This document shows, piece after piece, positions 39,606 through 57,215 of a stretch of 64,000 nucleotides of DNA. This DNA is from Talpa occidentalis (lineage: Eukaryota; Chordata; Mammalia; Eulipotyphla; Talpidae). The stretch is from NCBI RefSeq assembly GCF_014898055.3, contig NW_026555331.1, positions 107,629,194 through 107,693,193 on the forward strand, written 5' to 3'. The notes beneath the pieces are model-generated. The model made no database searches and was not told the DNA's origin. It was given only the letters and a program-made list of their open reading frames with translations. Each line of letters starts with the position of its first letter. Position 1 is the stretch's first letter. The position numbers and the translations under genes are program-made.

Positions 39606-39903
39606 GGGCCTCCCCTGGTGGCGCAGTGGTTGTGCGATGGGTTGCGAAGCTGCCCTCAGCCTCTGAGGCGTGGGTTTGATCCCCGGCTGCTCCCCGGCCA
39701 CCAGAGGAGGGTCCCACATGGCGCGCAGACCTCTCCTGCAGCCCGCTGCTCCCCTCAGCAGTGTACTTCGGTCCTTCTGCCTGCTCTGCTCCCCACTCTG
39801 GCTCTGGTGAATTCTCTCACCCTCCCGCGCTTCTGACTGTACCCAGTGCTTGTATAAATAAATAAATAAATCTTAAAAAATATATATATTTAAAAAAAAA
39901 AAA
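39606..39903 (+). mobile_element. tRNA-derived SINE, full length, close to exon 4
   Basis: Sense copy with an insertion in the head-body linker ('ctgctccccggccaccagag'). Duplications gaaatgggagtggg at about 39592-39605 and 39904-39917. It begins 73 bases downstream of the exon 4 donor. Confidence 0.92.
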
Positions 39904-40319
39904 GAAATGGGAGTGGGGAGGTTTCTTAATGTCATAGATCTTGGCATCTTGTCCCTTGATTAATCACAGTGTCTAGACTCCAAAACCAGGACAGTGCCTG
40001 GGTACTTCGCTGAACTTTCCAAAATGAGGTGCAATACTTCAATCCAGTGTGAAACAGGGATTATGGCAGACCTAATACAAGCTGAGGTCAGGCAGTGAAA
40101 GAAAGGATATCTTCTGCTTCTCTTCAAGACTCACAGCAAGCTCAACTGTCTGTTGAAACCAAAGTCTATTGTTCAGATCCGTGCACCTTCTCAGTTTTAA
40201 GTATGGAAGCAACTGAACAAAGAAAAGGCAAGGCCCAGTCATTCTTACTAAGTGGGGACAAAATTAAATCAAGTTCAGTTGCCCAGGTAGGAAAACTTAG
40301 TTTCCTTAGAAAAATTGCA

Positions 40320-40592
40320 GGGTCTCCCCAGTGGCGCAGCTGGTTGAGTCCCATGCTGTGAAGCTGTCCACAGCTTCTACAGCGCAAGTTCGATTTCCGG
40401 CTGTCCAGGGAGAAACCCACATGGTGCAGCAGACCTCTCCTGTCTCGCCCGCTGCTCCCCTCAGCAGTGTCTTTGATCCATCTGCCTGTTCTTCTCCCTG
40501 CTCTGTCTCTGATGAATTCCCTCACCCTCCTGTGCCTCTGACCTGTACCCCAGTTCTTCTATAAATAAATCAATCTTTAAAAAAAAAGAAAA
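40320..40592 (+). mobile_element. tRNA-derived SINE, full length
   Basis: Sense copy beginning 'agggtctccccagtggcgca', tail 'ataaataaatcaatctt'. Duplications 'agaaaaattgc' at 40309-40319 and 40593-40603. Confidence 0.92.
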
Positions 40593-41067
40593 AGAAAAAT
40601 TGCTATCTATAGTGTATTTTTTGATAAACTCCAATTTTGTGCCCATTGGCTATTGTATGTTTAAACTACATGTATCTAGGTATAGCTGATCTATATAAAA
40701 TGGGACTATATTACATAAACAGTGTTCCATTATGTTTGAAAGTGCTTTCAAATATCTTGTAATGCCAGCCAATTTGGACAGAGGGACACTCACTTTTGCA
40801 GTAGCACAGGAGTTTTATACCTTTGCATATGGATACAGCACTTAGAGATTGTTAACCACACTGTACGAAATCCTCTACCACCAAGAGATTTAATGTGGTG
40901 TCGCTTCAGTGGCTGCTCACTGTACCTCTTTCACCATGTAATTTTAACTTCTTCCTGAAAGTTGGTGCCTAGCAAAGCTGTGTTCCTGAAAGGATTCCTA
41001 ATGATTTGCCATCTGTCAAAAGTGAGACATTCTATCACCTTTATAATGAGCACTAGCCAGCACCTAA

Positions 41068-41418
<351 letters not shown>

Positions 41419-41529
41419 TGATTTCATGAAATTATAAATAGGCACTTGAGAAATACTTGTATGGTTGAGAGAATTAATAAAGGATTTCTAAACACCAACT
41501 TGCAAGAAAGTGAGAGTCGATGAAATTGG

Positions 41530-41730
41530 ACTAAATATCTGTTACAGGGCAAATGGTTAAATAAACTATAGGTCCACCCATTTGATGGAATTGTGTACAG
41601 CAATGAAAAGGATAGGTAGAGTTATATACACTAACTTAGAATGGTATTCATGTCATATTTTTAAGGGAAAAAAAGCAAGATGCAGAAAAATATAGAAAGT
41701 ATATTAGCATTTATAAAGTAAACAGTGAAA
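41530..41730 (+). repeat. Old L1/HAL1-like remnant
   Basis: Resembles the end of L1-type ORF2 and its downstream region ('ttgtgtacagcaatgaaaag', 'gggaaaaaaagcaagatgca'). Strongly diverged. Confidence 0.5.
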
Positions 41731-42570
41731 ACTACAAAGCAAGTTTACAACTATAGATAAAATGTCTGAAAGTTACATATAGATTTACCAGGAAGGAGGT
41801 CAGAATTGTGAGGTTACTAGGGGGAAAAAAGAGACTTAATTGTAATATTATAATTTTTTTAACATGATGAGTATCCATTATTGAAAGATTAAACATAAAT
41901 AGAAAGTTAATGGTCCTGAAAATATGACAAGTTGATCCATTTTTACTTTTTTGGTCACAAGACTGTGAACCTTAGACCATGTCTCAGCGACATTTTGTAC
42001 CTTAGGTGCCCAGTAGAAAGACTAGAACATGACAGATGCTCCATAAATATTTGTATAAACGGTGAAATTTGTACCAAGATATCCATAAGATAACAGATTA
42101 AACTTTCATGAGTAATTTAGATTTCTCACAGGAATTATTTTCTCCCTTGAACCTCTGATATATTACCAAGTGATTAGCACCTCCAGGTCTCCAGCTTTTT
42201 CCTAAGGTTACGACATCCAAGTGATGCCATTTAAGGCCCACAGTGAGGATTCTTGGCTTGTCTATTCTCCCTTGATGAAATCAGGAGCAAAGTACAGGTT
42301 CCTACTTCACAGGAGAAAGTGTGGACACAAGATTAGGAGGTGTCTGGTAAATGGACCTCTCCAGTGTGACTATAGGTGGTGGTTGTTGGATGTGTGAGTG
42401 GCCAAATAAACGAGCTGTAATTTATCCAATTTAAAAGAAGTGATGAAAGCAAAATTATTGTAACTATCTCAAATGAGCTCCTTAGCGTAGCATGTAAAAT
42501 AAAGGCAAATGTAAACTTCAACAAAAGAATCTAGCAAATGTAGGAAAGCCTCATCAAAAGTTCTGATTCT

Positions 42571-42835
42571 GGGGCCTCCCTGGTGGTGCAGGCGGTCGAG
42601 TGCCGTGCTGTGAAGCTGTCCACAGCCTCTGCAGCGCGGGTTCAGAGCAACCCACATGGCAAGCAGACCTCTCCTATCTCACCCGCTGCTCCCCTCAGCA
42701 GTGTATTTCATCAGTCTGCCTGTTCTGTTCCCCACTCTGTCTCTGGTGAATCCTCTCACCCTCCCGCACCTCTGGCCTGTACCCTGGCTCTTGTATAAAT
42801 AAAAAATAAATCTTTAAAAAAAATTTAAAAAAAAA
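42571..42835 (+). mobile_element. tRNA-derived SINE, near full length
   Basis: Sense copy; the region after the B box is shortened ('gggttcagagcaacccacat'). Duplications 'ttctgattct' at 42561-42570 and 42836-42845. Confidence 0.92.
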
Positions 42836-43515
42836 TTCTGATTCTGATAGCATCCCTGAGTTCTTAAAGTCATAGTTACCAAGAAGTATGTTGGGAGTAT
42901 GTTGGAATATGGAGATATAATTTCCAGATAGCTGATGGTTATCATTTTAAATGTCAGGCTGAGTGAAACAATTTGATCAAAGTACTTGTTTCTCAGTCAA
43001 GTCCAAAAAACCACAGAATCCATTTAAACCTTAACTAGGGACTTAAAATCATTATTTATAAACATCAGCCCTTGTGATCTGCATTTAGTGATATCCTCAA
43101 CAGCCTTGTGGAGCTGATGATACCCCAGACTGACTCTTGTAAATATTCTTCTCTCAATCTTCTGATTAGTGTTGTTTTTTTTCTTTTTCATCTCTTGCCA
43201 TCAACTTCCGTTTCTTTGTGGTTATCAGTGCGCTATCTCTGTCTACTATTCAAAGTCTCCCTGCCCTATCTAATTGAATGTTTGCATATTATGAAACTGA
43301 GTCAAATAAATAAAATCATTAATATTGCATATAAAATACAGGCAAGAATTCCCTGAAAGGGAGTGACAGACTCCCTTAAGTAAGTGTGGATGAGCCCTAA
43401 CAAATGTACCACTTCTGTCTATCCAGATTCCTCTTTCACACAATTTCTGCAAGGTTGAGTTGTTAGAGTTGACTAGAAAAAAAATGGCTTTTAGTTAATT
43501 AATGTTACTGGATAA

Positions 43516-47582
<4,067 letters not shown>

Positions 47583-48145
47583 GTCGTTTCCAACAGTTAA
47601 AAATCCTGGACCATGTGGCCAATGCCTTCTCATCTTTGCTGGATGATGTTAATGTCCTGCAGAACAAATCCAAAGAAAAAAATGGGGGAGAGAGTGTACA
47701 AAAATCCTCAGCCAGTGGGTCCAAAGAACATCGAAAAAGAATGGGCAAACTTTTCAGGAGAGCTTCCAAACAGAGCAGAAAGGGGAATTGTAGCTCAGAA
47801 GGGTTGGAGCCATTGAAGATGAGAGACAGATCTTTCATCACCTCTGAAAAATCAGTGGAGTTATCAGCATCAAAAAGTAACTATGGCCAAAGTCATTTGT
47901 CTCAATTAGCTGAGCTGTCCTCTCTCCAAGCCTGTGATGACTTGACACCTTGTCATCCCCCCTGGGCACCTCTGACCAAGCAGTGGTCTCACTCGTCCAG
48001 GGCAGCCAAGCAGACTCCTCCTTGCTATGTACTTAATGGCTCAGCCAAAGAGAGAATACGAAAGGAGAATTCAATTCAGACTGACAAGCTCAAGAACTTG
48101 TTTCGTTGTGCGGGCAATGCCCCAGACTCCTTTGAAATGGAAGAG
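47583..48145 (+). CDS. ITPRID1: ITPRID1 coding exon 7
   Basis: A 563-base exon, the largest in the window, with acceptor tgtgtgtttcag and donor GAAGAG|gtcagt. It encodes residues 200-387. The start, GRFQQLKILDHVANAFSSLL, closes the conserved ITPR-interacting core. Next comes a Lys/Ser-rich linker with a strongly basic patch around residues 249-266 (HRKRMGKLFRRASKQSRK), then a Ser/Pro/Cys-containing low-complexity region ending DSFEMEE. The basic patch could be a nuclear-localisation or membrane-contact signal, which is inference. The frame remains open for 60 codons past the donor, to a stop at 48323-48325, so retention of this intron would give a truncated protein. Exit phase is 0. Confidence 0.95.
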
Positions 48146-49342
48146 GTCAGTGTTATACCTAAGTACTCAACTTTTAAGGGAAATAACCTTCACCAAGACA
48201 CTTTTTTTCCTTCCAGCCCACCATCTTTCAATCACTCAACATTACATCTTACTGTTCTACACTCCTGTTTAGTCCAGGATATTAGTGTCATTCTCATTGA
48301 TTCCATCATAATTGGGCTAGTATGAAACTACCCTTTGCTTTTTCTTATTCTTTTTCATTTTCTAGTTCACAATTAAGTCCATAGGTCATTTCTGACCTTG
48401 TTTTGCTGTTTTATTATGCAGTTCAGCATCCTGATATCTACTATCTACTTTTCCATGTTTCACTTTCCTTGAGGGTCAGTTCAACTACCTCCCACTAGGT
48501 GAAATTGGCCCTGCCCAATCCTCCTCATTCCACAGCCTCCTCGGCAGGGAGAGCTTGTTGCAGGGGAGGTAGCGTGTGTGTCCATGACACCTCCCTGATG
48601 AGATTGTCAGCTCCTCAGGACCAGGAGATGTGCTTGGAAATATTTCCCCCATGATGCTGATTGCAAGAACTTGGACAAGGAAGCAGGGACTCAGATTTGG
48701 TTTTGATTGTAGTCAAATGGCATTTTATTTGCTTGCTTACTTTGGTATTGACGGAACTTGAACACCATCTCACACATATTCATTGCCCCTTCATCCCCAC
48801 CTTTACTCACACACTAATTTTTACCCACGTTTAGATGACCCTCTCACCCACACTTCTGTCTTTTTATTCAATATAGACATATACTTTTACTTATTTCTCT
48901 GTTCTTTAATATAATATAAAAGAAGTACATTATATCTAGACTTCTTCCTCCTTTGAAGTAAATTGTCCACAAGTTGGTGGACATTTTTAGGCACATTTTA
49001 AGACCACTTCTCCTTTGGGACATTTATACTCCAGGCACTCTTGTGGGATCTATTTACAAACTCTGCCCTCAAGGGAACCACAATACAGTGGCAGGGAGAG
49101 CACAAAAACGAATTATATGGACGGGACAGTGACAGCCTTACGAATGTACTTTCTCAGTCACTATGTAGAGATGCTTAGTTATCTGGGAGTAAGTAAGAAA
49201 TTAAGTGATTCTTGACCAGTCAGTGGACTTGTGGAAAATAAGGTTTATACATAATCCTAAAAAAGAATAGGAGTTAGGTGAATATGACTATTGGTAGCCC
49301 TCTCCATCCCACAAAGATATAAAAATCACCTCAAAATACAAT

Positions 49343-49545
49343 CATGCAACACTTAAGGACAGATAGCTTCTAAGAATGCATCATTCCGTGATTTCATTGT
49401 TGTGCAAGTTTAGGGTGTAAATATACTAACCTCAAAGCTACAGTCTCCTACACTGGAGGCTATCTGGTCTGGCCTATGGAACCACCACTGTATTTACAAT
49501 CCGTTGTTAACCACAATGCTAAGCAACACATGTCTGTATAGAGCT
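49343..49545. repeat. Probable non-autonomous DNA transposon remnant
   Basis: Starts 'caatcatgcaacacttaagg' and ends 'taagcaacacatgtctgtat', which are approximately inverted complements; the interior resembles a common old mammalian DNA transposon ('gaatgcatcattccgtgatt'). Family not named. Confidence 0.5.
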
Positions 49546-51641
49546 GCTTATGATCCTAAGGTCTATGTGAATACGTTTAGGGATGCGTATATCTTATGTC
49601 AAAAATAATTTTAAGAACCTCAAAATAGGCATCAGAATTTAAAATAGTAGCTTAAAAGGAATAAAAATTACAAAGGGTTAAACAAAAACAAACCTGTGGG
49701 CGTTGCTCAGATTTAAAAATGTGAGGTGACACTAAAAGAGTGTATCATTTAGTTCATCTTGCAAAGACTATTTAATTACAAAACTAATAGTTAAACTACT
49801 ATAATATATATTAAGAAAACATGCAAATCACTGGTCAATCTGCTATTTAAGGTAGGATCCAAACAAGGAGTTTCACCAAAAGCCAGACCATTGTCAAGTT
49901 TCAATAGACAACACTGTGCCCTTAGTTAAGTTTCTTCTGCTTCACTTAAAGGCACTAAAATGTTCATTGTATGCCAATTTATATGTGAATGCACAGGCAA
50001 TGGTAATTACATTCAACATAAACATCCAAGGACCTCCTTTCAAATACTCTCAAATGATAGTAAAATTTGAAGAAAAGCAACATATTAGTATAAATCGGGA
50101 GAGAACAAACTCAGACATCAAAGAAAACAAACTCACATGGGTTTTTTGGCACATAGCAGGCATTCAATACATAACTGTTGTTGATGCGTAAATTAATGTA
50201 AGAAGTATTTGATAACATTGCTTTAGTGTGTGAGCGGCTTCCATAGAAAAACAGGATATTCTGTTGAATTTTTTAGTCAACTTAGTTAATAGTGTTTCTT
50301 TAATATTTTTGTCCAGATTGCTTATGTGTGAGGCTACATGTGTATTTAATGCAGACATAGCCTTAAAAAAAAACTTACTACTTGAATTTTGTTTTTCTGA
50401 AAAAGTATGCTTCAAATACTACCTCCTCATCACACAGACTGGAGTAAAAATATTTGTTTCACTCAATACCCATGGATAAGTAAATGAAGCATGGGTAGGT
50501 TGCATCTTAAACAGCAGCTAATGCCAGATTTAGTAGTCATTTTTTCAATGGCAAATTAAAAATCTAATTATAAGAAATGAAAAATATGTGTGAAATTGGC
50601 AGATTTTCATGACATTTAAAACATGAGCCAATGTATTTAAATATCTAGATATCAGACTTTCAACTGTGATTGGCCAAATTTGGCCTCCAGATCAATCTCT
50701 GATGCTTTCCCTAAAGTCCTACTAAAAGGCTGAGTTTGGCAATATTTGACTCACTTCTCAAAATTATGATTCCAACAAAATTGTACATAGATTTTTAATG
50801 CAAAAATCAACATATTTTTGTGTTTAATCTTACTTAGTGGAGTCGAATCTGTTCCTTTCCCTTTTAATTCCCAAACATATTAAGGGAATTTAATATTTAT
50901 GAAATATCTGCAACTGTAAACTCAAGGTAGGATGTTTCTTTATATTGGCAATAAACCATCTTTAACTGTCCCTGCTGCTTGCCTATAGGGGTCCTGATCA
51001 CAAGAAGTCTCCTATAAGAATGTTACCTAGTTATTAAGCCCAGGAATAAATCTGGCTTACACTTATAATTGTCAGAGCTTTTTTGTTTTGTTATTTTTTC
51101 AACAGACAAACGTAATGTAATTGCAACCCATGGATTTTTCTCCATGATAATGGTCACAGTCAAAGAATTGTTTTATTATACTTGAAAATTTATATGATGC
51201 ACTCTGATTTGAGTTGCAAAGCCAATAAAAACAACATTAAGAAGTATGTCTATACAGTAACTTCTTTTAAAAATAGAGATGAAGGAGTAAAAAAGGAATA
51301 AATATTTCTTCTTGCATTGCTGAGCTATAAACTCGTAGTCTTCTCTTTATTCTGGGTTAAAGGTCATTGTGGGCATAGATGCCATCGTATTTAAAATGTT
51401 TACATTCCTGTAGTTAGTTTTCAATATTCAGATATCAATCCCAAGTAAATAGTGTGACATGTACAAATAGATGTAGGTACAAGAAATCCCATCTCAGCAT
51501 TATTTCTATCTGCAAAATTTAGAAAACATTCTAACATTGGAAGAATCATTACATAAATTAATATACCTTCAAAATGCAGCCTATTGTGTAGTCATTAAGG
51601 AATCTGTTTCCAAAGAAAGTTTAAGAATTTTTTATGAAAAA

Positions 51642-51935
51642 AAAATTTTTTTACCTTTTTTAAAAAGATTTATTTATTTATTTATCTATTTATCTATTTA
51701 TTTATTTATTTGTTTATACAAGCACTGGGTACAGTCAGAAGCACAGGAGGGCGAGAGAATTCACCGGAGTCAGAGCGGAGAGCAGAGCAGGCAGAAGGAC
51801 CAAAGTACACTGCTAAGGGGAGCAGCAGGCGGCAGGAGAGGTCTGCCCCCTTGCCTGGCGACCGGGGATTGAACCGGCGCAGCAGAGGCAGCTTCACAAG
51901 CCAACACTCAACTGCTGCACCACCAGGGAGGCCCC
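51642..51935 (-). mobile_element. tRNA-derived SINE, full length, antisense
   Basis: Tail complement with an expanded (TTTA)n/(TCTA)n repeat at 51670-51717; head at the right ends 'ccaccagggaggcccc'. Duplications 'ttttatgaaaaa' at 51630-51641 and 51936-51947. Confidence 0.92.
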
Positions 51936-52577
51936 TTTTATGAAAAATTTTGAAAAAAATTTAGTGAAAATCAGCTATATGACTATCTCCAGAATAAATA
52001 TATTAAAAAGAAAATAGGGAAAAAAAAAGGCACTCCAAAATACTATAGTAACTACATCCTCCTCTTCTTTAACTTTTTGGGTTTAGTAAGTTTCTATAGC
52101 AAGTTATGTTACTATTATTAAGTAAATATTTATTTTTTCAGTAATAATTATATTTTTATTTACAGTAGCATTTACTAATTTCTAAAAAGAAAATTTTATA
52201 AATAAATTCCATTCTATCAATTTGAAAATTAAATTTTCTTTGAGTTCTATGCCTCCTATAGCAACTATGTTATAGATTTTCTGAATTTTTCATAAATTTT
52301 CTAAGTGATAAATCTCTTGGGGAAAATACTTGCTTTCTCCAAAAATTCTTTGGGAGCAAAAAAAAATGTAATAATAATAATATTCCCTCTCTTAAACTCC
52401 AGTCCTTTGAATCTTTATTATGTCTTTATGTGCTACCTGCCTGCAGAAGACTACAAATTATTGGAATTCAAAAATCATATTCACTCCTCTTAGCAGTATC
52501 CAGTGGACACTTATTATATGTTGATAAAATTATTGAAAACTTATTTCTAACACAATTGATCCATTTTGGTGTCTCAG

Positions 52578-52635
52578 GTCCAGAGCTTTGAAGAAGAGAC
52601 TGGTAATCCTCTTGACGTGACTCCAGGAACTGAAG
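52578..52635 (+). CDS. ITPRID1: ITPRID1 coding exon 8
   Basis: A 58-base exon with acceptor ttggtgtctcag and donor TGAAG|gtaaga. It continues the frame exactly after exon 7 (...[23 protein letters not shown]) and covers residues 388-406 plus one base of codon 407. The [13 protein letters not shown] segment is characteristic of ITPRID1. Exit phase is 1. No compatible next exon was found up to 64000; the long exon expected to encode the C-terminal part must lie downstream. Confidence 0.92.
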
Positions 52636-53079
52636 GTAAGAGTTCATTAAGGTGTGCAGCTTCATCAATGGTCCTCCAAAAGGAGAATGTAAATAATTGG
52701 TACTCAAATTTCTTAATATGTAGAATTTAAAATATTTCCATGAGATACCTTACAAACTACTACTATCTCTATGACTGTTTTTTTAAAAACCTAGTAGCAA
52801 TGTAAATATCAATGCAAATTTCAAAATATTTCCCACAGCAATGTTGGCTATCACTAGGGCTAACATAATAGGTGGCTTGTCTAATATTAACTCTCTATGT
52901 TCCAACCAGGATAGAGGATTGGACATAGGCCCGGGGTTAACTTGATGAATATGTTCTTACTCCTACTACTAGCAGCTTGTTATTGCATAAATCTTGCCAT
53001 TTTACTGGGCCTCGGTTTTTCCGTCTGCAACAAAGAGATAAGTGTACAAAAAAATATTTTCAAATTTCAGGTTTTTTTC

Positions 53080-53395
53080 CTTTCAGTTTCATTGAGATAT
53101 AATTGAGAAATAAAACTGTTTTAGGGGTCCTGCTAGTGAGTTGGCTTCCATATATTGTTAAGTGACTACCATAAGCTCAGTAAACATCTAACACCTCATA
53201 TAGTCACTAAAAGAAAAAAGAAAGGACTTTTAGAATCTACTCTCTTAGCAAATTTCAAATACCCCACATAGCAGTGTTAGTTATAGTCAACATGTTCTAC
53301 ATTACATCCCCAGGATCTACTTATAGCTAGAAAAAATTGCCTTTTTTGCCTACTCCCTACCCCGTCTCTGGAAACTTGCAATCGTCTTTTTAGCT
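53080..53395 (+). repeat. Old L1 3'UTR remnant
   Basis: Contains 'ttcattgagatataattgag' and 'actctcttagcaaatttcaa', typical of old mammalian L1 3'UTRs; followed by a (GTTT)n run at 53399-53435. Confidence 0.55.
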
Positions 53396-53398
53396 ATG

Positions 53399-53435
53399 AG
53401 TTTGTTTGTTTGTTTGTTTGTTTTGTTTTGTTTTT
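53399..53435. repeat. (GTTT)n simple repeat
   Basis: About eight GTTT/GTTTT units, adjoining an old L1 3'UTR. Confidence 0.9.
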
Positions 53436-54589
53436 CATTCAACTCCCCCACCCCTATCTAAGTGAAGATACTTTTTTAAATTCCCTGTCATCACTTATAT
53501 TCTAAATTATATTATAATTTATGACGGTATTATATGACCGTCATATCAAACTCTCAGTGGAAACAAGTTGCATGGCTAAAACTTTCAAATAATTTCTTAG
53601 AATGATGCTATATCATCCTGGACAACAGGGAAGGGAGCCTTTCTCTACTCCTGGTACTTATGCCCCCACTTAGCCATCACTATGATTCAGTGTTTCCATG
53701 ATCTTATAACAGAGCTAGAAGTAGCCTGGGATTAGTGAAGCAAAATAAAGCAGATGAAGCTAGTACATTTCCTGGAAGAAAATATGCAAATTTTTAATTT
53801 AATTTAGTGTGGTGTCAAACACATCTTTTTCATTACAAAGTGTATGTATGGGCCTCATTTTGCTAAATGCTGTTTAGAAATTATGCATTAGTAATTATAG
53901 GGTCCCGCTGATTACATAAATTGTTATCCTGCTCTTTGAAGTAATTACCACATAACCTGCATTGAGGTTTATAAGACAAAAATAAGCATCTGTTTTCCAT
54001 CTAATTGAATGCTTCTCAATGAAGCTAGAGGTCCCCTTGCCAATAGAAACTGCCTTCCTTGACATTCAATTATGAGGTCTGCACATATCATGTAAGACAC
54101 CCCAATTATTCCAAAAAAATTATTTGGGAAGTTAGGCAAAAATATTATTCTACATTTGATTTCAAATTGAGAGAGCAAATAAGAATGTGAAAATTAACCT
54201 AATGGAGATTTTATTAATGGGATTTTATTACTTTCAAAAATAATGTTGCTAACCCAAGAAAAATAGTAGTAGGGGTTAAGTAATAAAACTACTTCACTTA
54301 ATGGGAAAAGGGAAATATTTGATATTTAGTATTTAATATTATTGCTTTGATATATAAAGTTAGATGATAGCTAGGAAGACAGATAAGAATTTTTAACTTA
54401 AAGTTCAAAAGATGACTTCCTTCAAAAAGTAAAGGCACATAGACTGTTTTGATCAACTGTATATGGTAGAAGTGCTTCTTTCATTGCATAGCCCTTCACC
54501 TCCTTGGCTTAAACTTCCTGGCTTTTGAGATATCGGTTTTTGGAATATTTCCTTTGGAAACCCAATTCTCATATTGTAAGACATACAAG

Positions 54590-55130
54590 CCATAGAATGC
54601 CACATGCAGGCCCTCTTATGGACAGACTTGAACGAGCCCCATGTGAACGGCTACCTTAGACATCTAGAGGAGTCAGATTTTCAGATGTCGTCTGGCTATA
54701 ACTGCATGAGGGAGTCCAAAAGACAGCCACTTAGCTAAGCCAAAGTAGCTCACAGAAGCAGGGAGAGCACAGAAACCAATTACATGGGGCCTCCCCTGGT
54801 GGCTCAGGCGGTTGAGCGCGGCGCTGTGTGGCTGTCCGCAGCCTCTGCAGCGCCTGCTGGATCCCAGCTAGTTCCCAGCCTGCCAGGGAGGGTCCCACAT
54901 GGTGCGGCAAACCTCTCCTGTCGTGCCCGCTGCTCCCCTCAGCAGTCAATATGCCTGTTCTGTTCCCCTCTCTGTCTCTGATGAATCCTCTCACCCTCCC
55001 ACACACATCTGGCCTGTACCCCGGCTCTTGTGTAAATAAATAAATTAAAAATTAAAAAAAAAAAGGAACCAATTGTATGGAAGGGACAGTGATAGCCAAT
55101 AAATTACTGTTTTAAGCCGCATATATACAT
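54590..55130 (+). repeat. MaLR-like LTR remnant split by a SINE
   Basis: Segments 'gagccccatgtgaacggcta', 'ggctataactgcatgaggga' and, after the SINE, 'aataaattactgttttaagc' are in MLT1-like order. The SINE at 54788-55064 interrupts it. Confidence 0.5.
54788..55064 (+). mobile_element. tRNA-derived SINE, full length, inside an LTR remnant
   Basis: Sense copy. Duplications 'gaaaccaattacatgg' (54772-54787) and 'ggaaccaattgtatgg' (55065-55080) with three differences, so the insertion is not the youngest. Confidence 0.92.
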
Positions 55131-56929
55131 GTAGTAGATGAAGGCACAAGATGAACTCTTCAAATACCTTTAACACTTAGGTAAAAAACATTTTAAAGAC
55201 TATATTTCTTCGAGTCATGCACAATATTCCGAATATTGAAAAGGTCTATTTTAGCATTTTCCTAAATGAATTCGAATAAAATGACTTCTTATAAAAGATG
55301 GAAACTCAAGGCCACAAATATATTGTCCTCTTTTCACTTCGGAAAAATTATCACTGAAATGATCAGGGTAAAATGTATGAAGCAGAAGAATATCATGGGG
55401 AGAATGGTAATCTATGACTTTCCAGGCAAAAAAAATACTGATTACTAACAAAGTGAAAAAACCAAGCATCTCATTAGCAACACTAAGTGACCAATGGAAA
55501 CAAACAAATACACATGTGATTTGGAATTAGAAAAACGTGAACCAATGACTTCATTTCCATCCATACTCCTTGTATGCAAGGACTGCATAAAGTCATTCTC
55601 CAAGGAATTGAGAAGTATACCCTTCACCACTTCCCTAGGACAATGTCCCGATGATTTACATATTACTCAAAGTAAAGTACTCTAGGATAACTGAACTAGG
55701 ATATGCAAAAAAGTGAACTCCACTCAAAGTAATAGCAAAACATAGTTAAAATTTAGTCAATTGTGAAAACTTTTGGAAAAAATAAAATGTGACAAAATAA
55801 TGGGATGAAAAATAAAAATTCACTAAAGATTTGCTTAAATTCCATTGTTTTCTACAAAGTTACTGAAGAAAGTTAACTGTGAAAGGTTGCACATAGGATG
55901 AAAGAGAAATAAAGGCAAAAACTAATCATTGTTTATGATATTAATACCTGATAAAATATTCTTCAAGGCAAAAGAAAATTTTAAAATAAAAAGACTTAAA
56001 TAAAAATTATAAATCCCATTTAACAGACATGAAGTACTATATACTAAGTAATTAATATCCATCTATAAAGACTGGTTTTGTGACTGTAAAAAGGCTATGT
56101 ACATCAGTAACAACATCATATTAGATTAATGAGAAAAAGAAATACATAGATAGCCCAAAGAAGAAATACACAAACTGCAGAAAAATGGTATAACAGATCA
56201 ACTAAAGAAATGCAAACTTAAAAATAATGATAACATGTTACACCTATCATGTTATCAAATATTTGAAGTTTTAATCATATCAAGTAACTGTAAAGCGTGA
56301 AACAAACACTTGGTTGGAAGTTAAAATGTCATCATAACTTGAAGTTAATTTCAAATTGTTCAATTTGAAACAATATGGTACCTATTTGAGGCAACTATTG
56401 CAGTTCTGGAATTTAGCTTATCAATAGACACACAAAAATTTTCTTTGCAAAAATGTAATAACTTAAGGCAGCCTAAATGCCCACAATTACATGTGGTATA
56501 GCCTTACATTAAAAAATATTCAGACATTATTTTGAAAAATGAGACAGAGATTTATGTGTAGATATAGAAAAGTCTCTGAGATATAGAGCTGTTAAATGAG
56601 ATAAGATATGTGTAAGAGTCTTTATTGATACCGCTCTGTATTAAGAGAGTATCTATTTCTGTTGGGAGGTAGAGGTGGAGGGGGAATGGCAGAATGCCTC
56701 TGGAAGAAGGTAGACGCAAGTGCTAAAGGTAGTATTTTAACAGAAGGGAGACTAAAATGCTTGAAATTAATTGGCATCTTTTAATTTTCTTTTGTTATGA
56801 TGTGCATATGTTATTTTCACAACACTACTTAGCAAAAAATTCTGCAATACCATGGGAAACTGACATAATAAAAATGGGAGACTTTTTGTTGTTGTTAATT
56901 TTCAGCTCATAACAACAGTCCAAACTTTT

Positions 56930-57215
56930 TATTTTAAAAAAAATTAATAAAAGTTATATATATTTAAGGTGTATAACATAATGATTTGATATATCTAAAT
57001 GGGGAAATGGTTGCTATTGTTAAACTAATTAACCTAAAATTCTACACATAGTTACCTTTTTAAATCTGATTAAGAACCTGAAATCTACTCTTTTTAGGAA
57101 AATTTTAAAATTCAACAGTATTATTAACTATAGTCATCATGCTATAACTTAGCTCTCTAGATTTGTTCACCCTACAGAGCTGCAACCTTTTACCCTTTGG
57201 CCAACATCTCCTCTC
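56930..57215 (+). repeat. Old L1 3'UTR remnant
   Basis: Same element type as 53080-53395, with 'ttaaggtgtataacataatg' and 'ttattaactatagtcatcat'. Confidence 0.55.

Larger units (their letters stand above)
48146..52577 (+). other. ITPRID1: ITPRID1 intron 7
   Basis: A 4.4-kb GT-AG intron. It holds a probable DNA-transposon remnant (about 49343-49545), a 47-base segment repeated near 54758, and an antisense SINE (51642-51935). 49560-51480 is AT-rich with nothing I can name. Confidence 0.85.
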
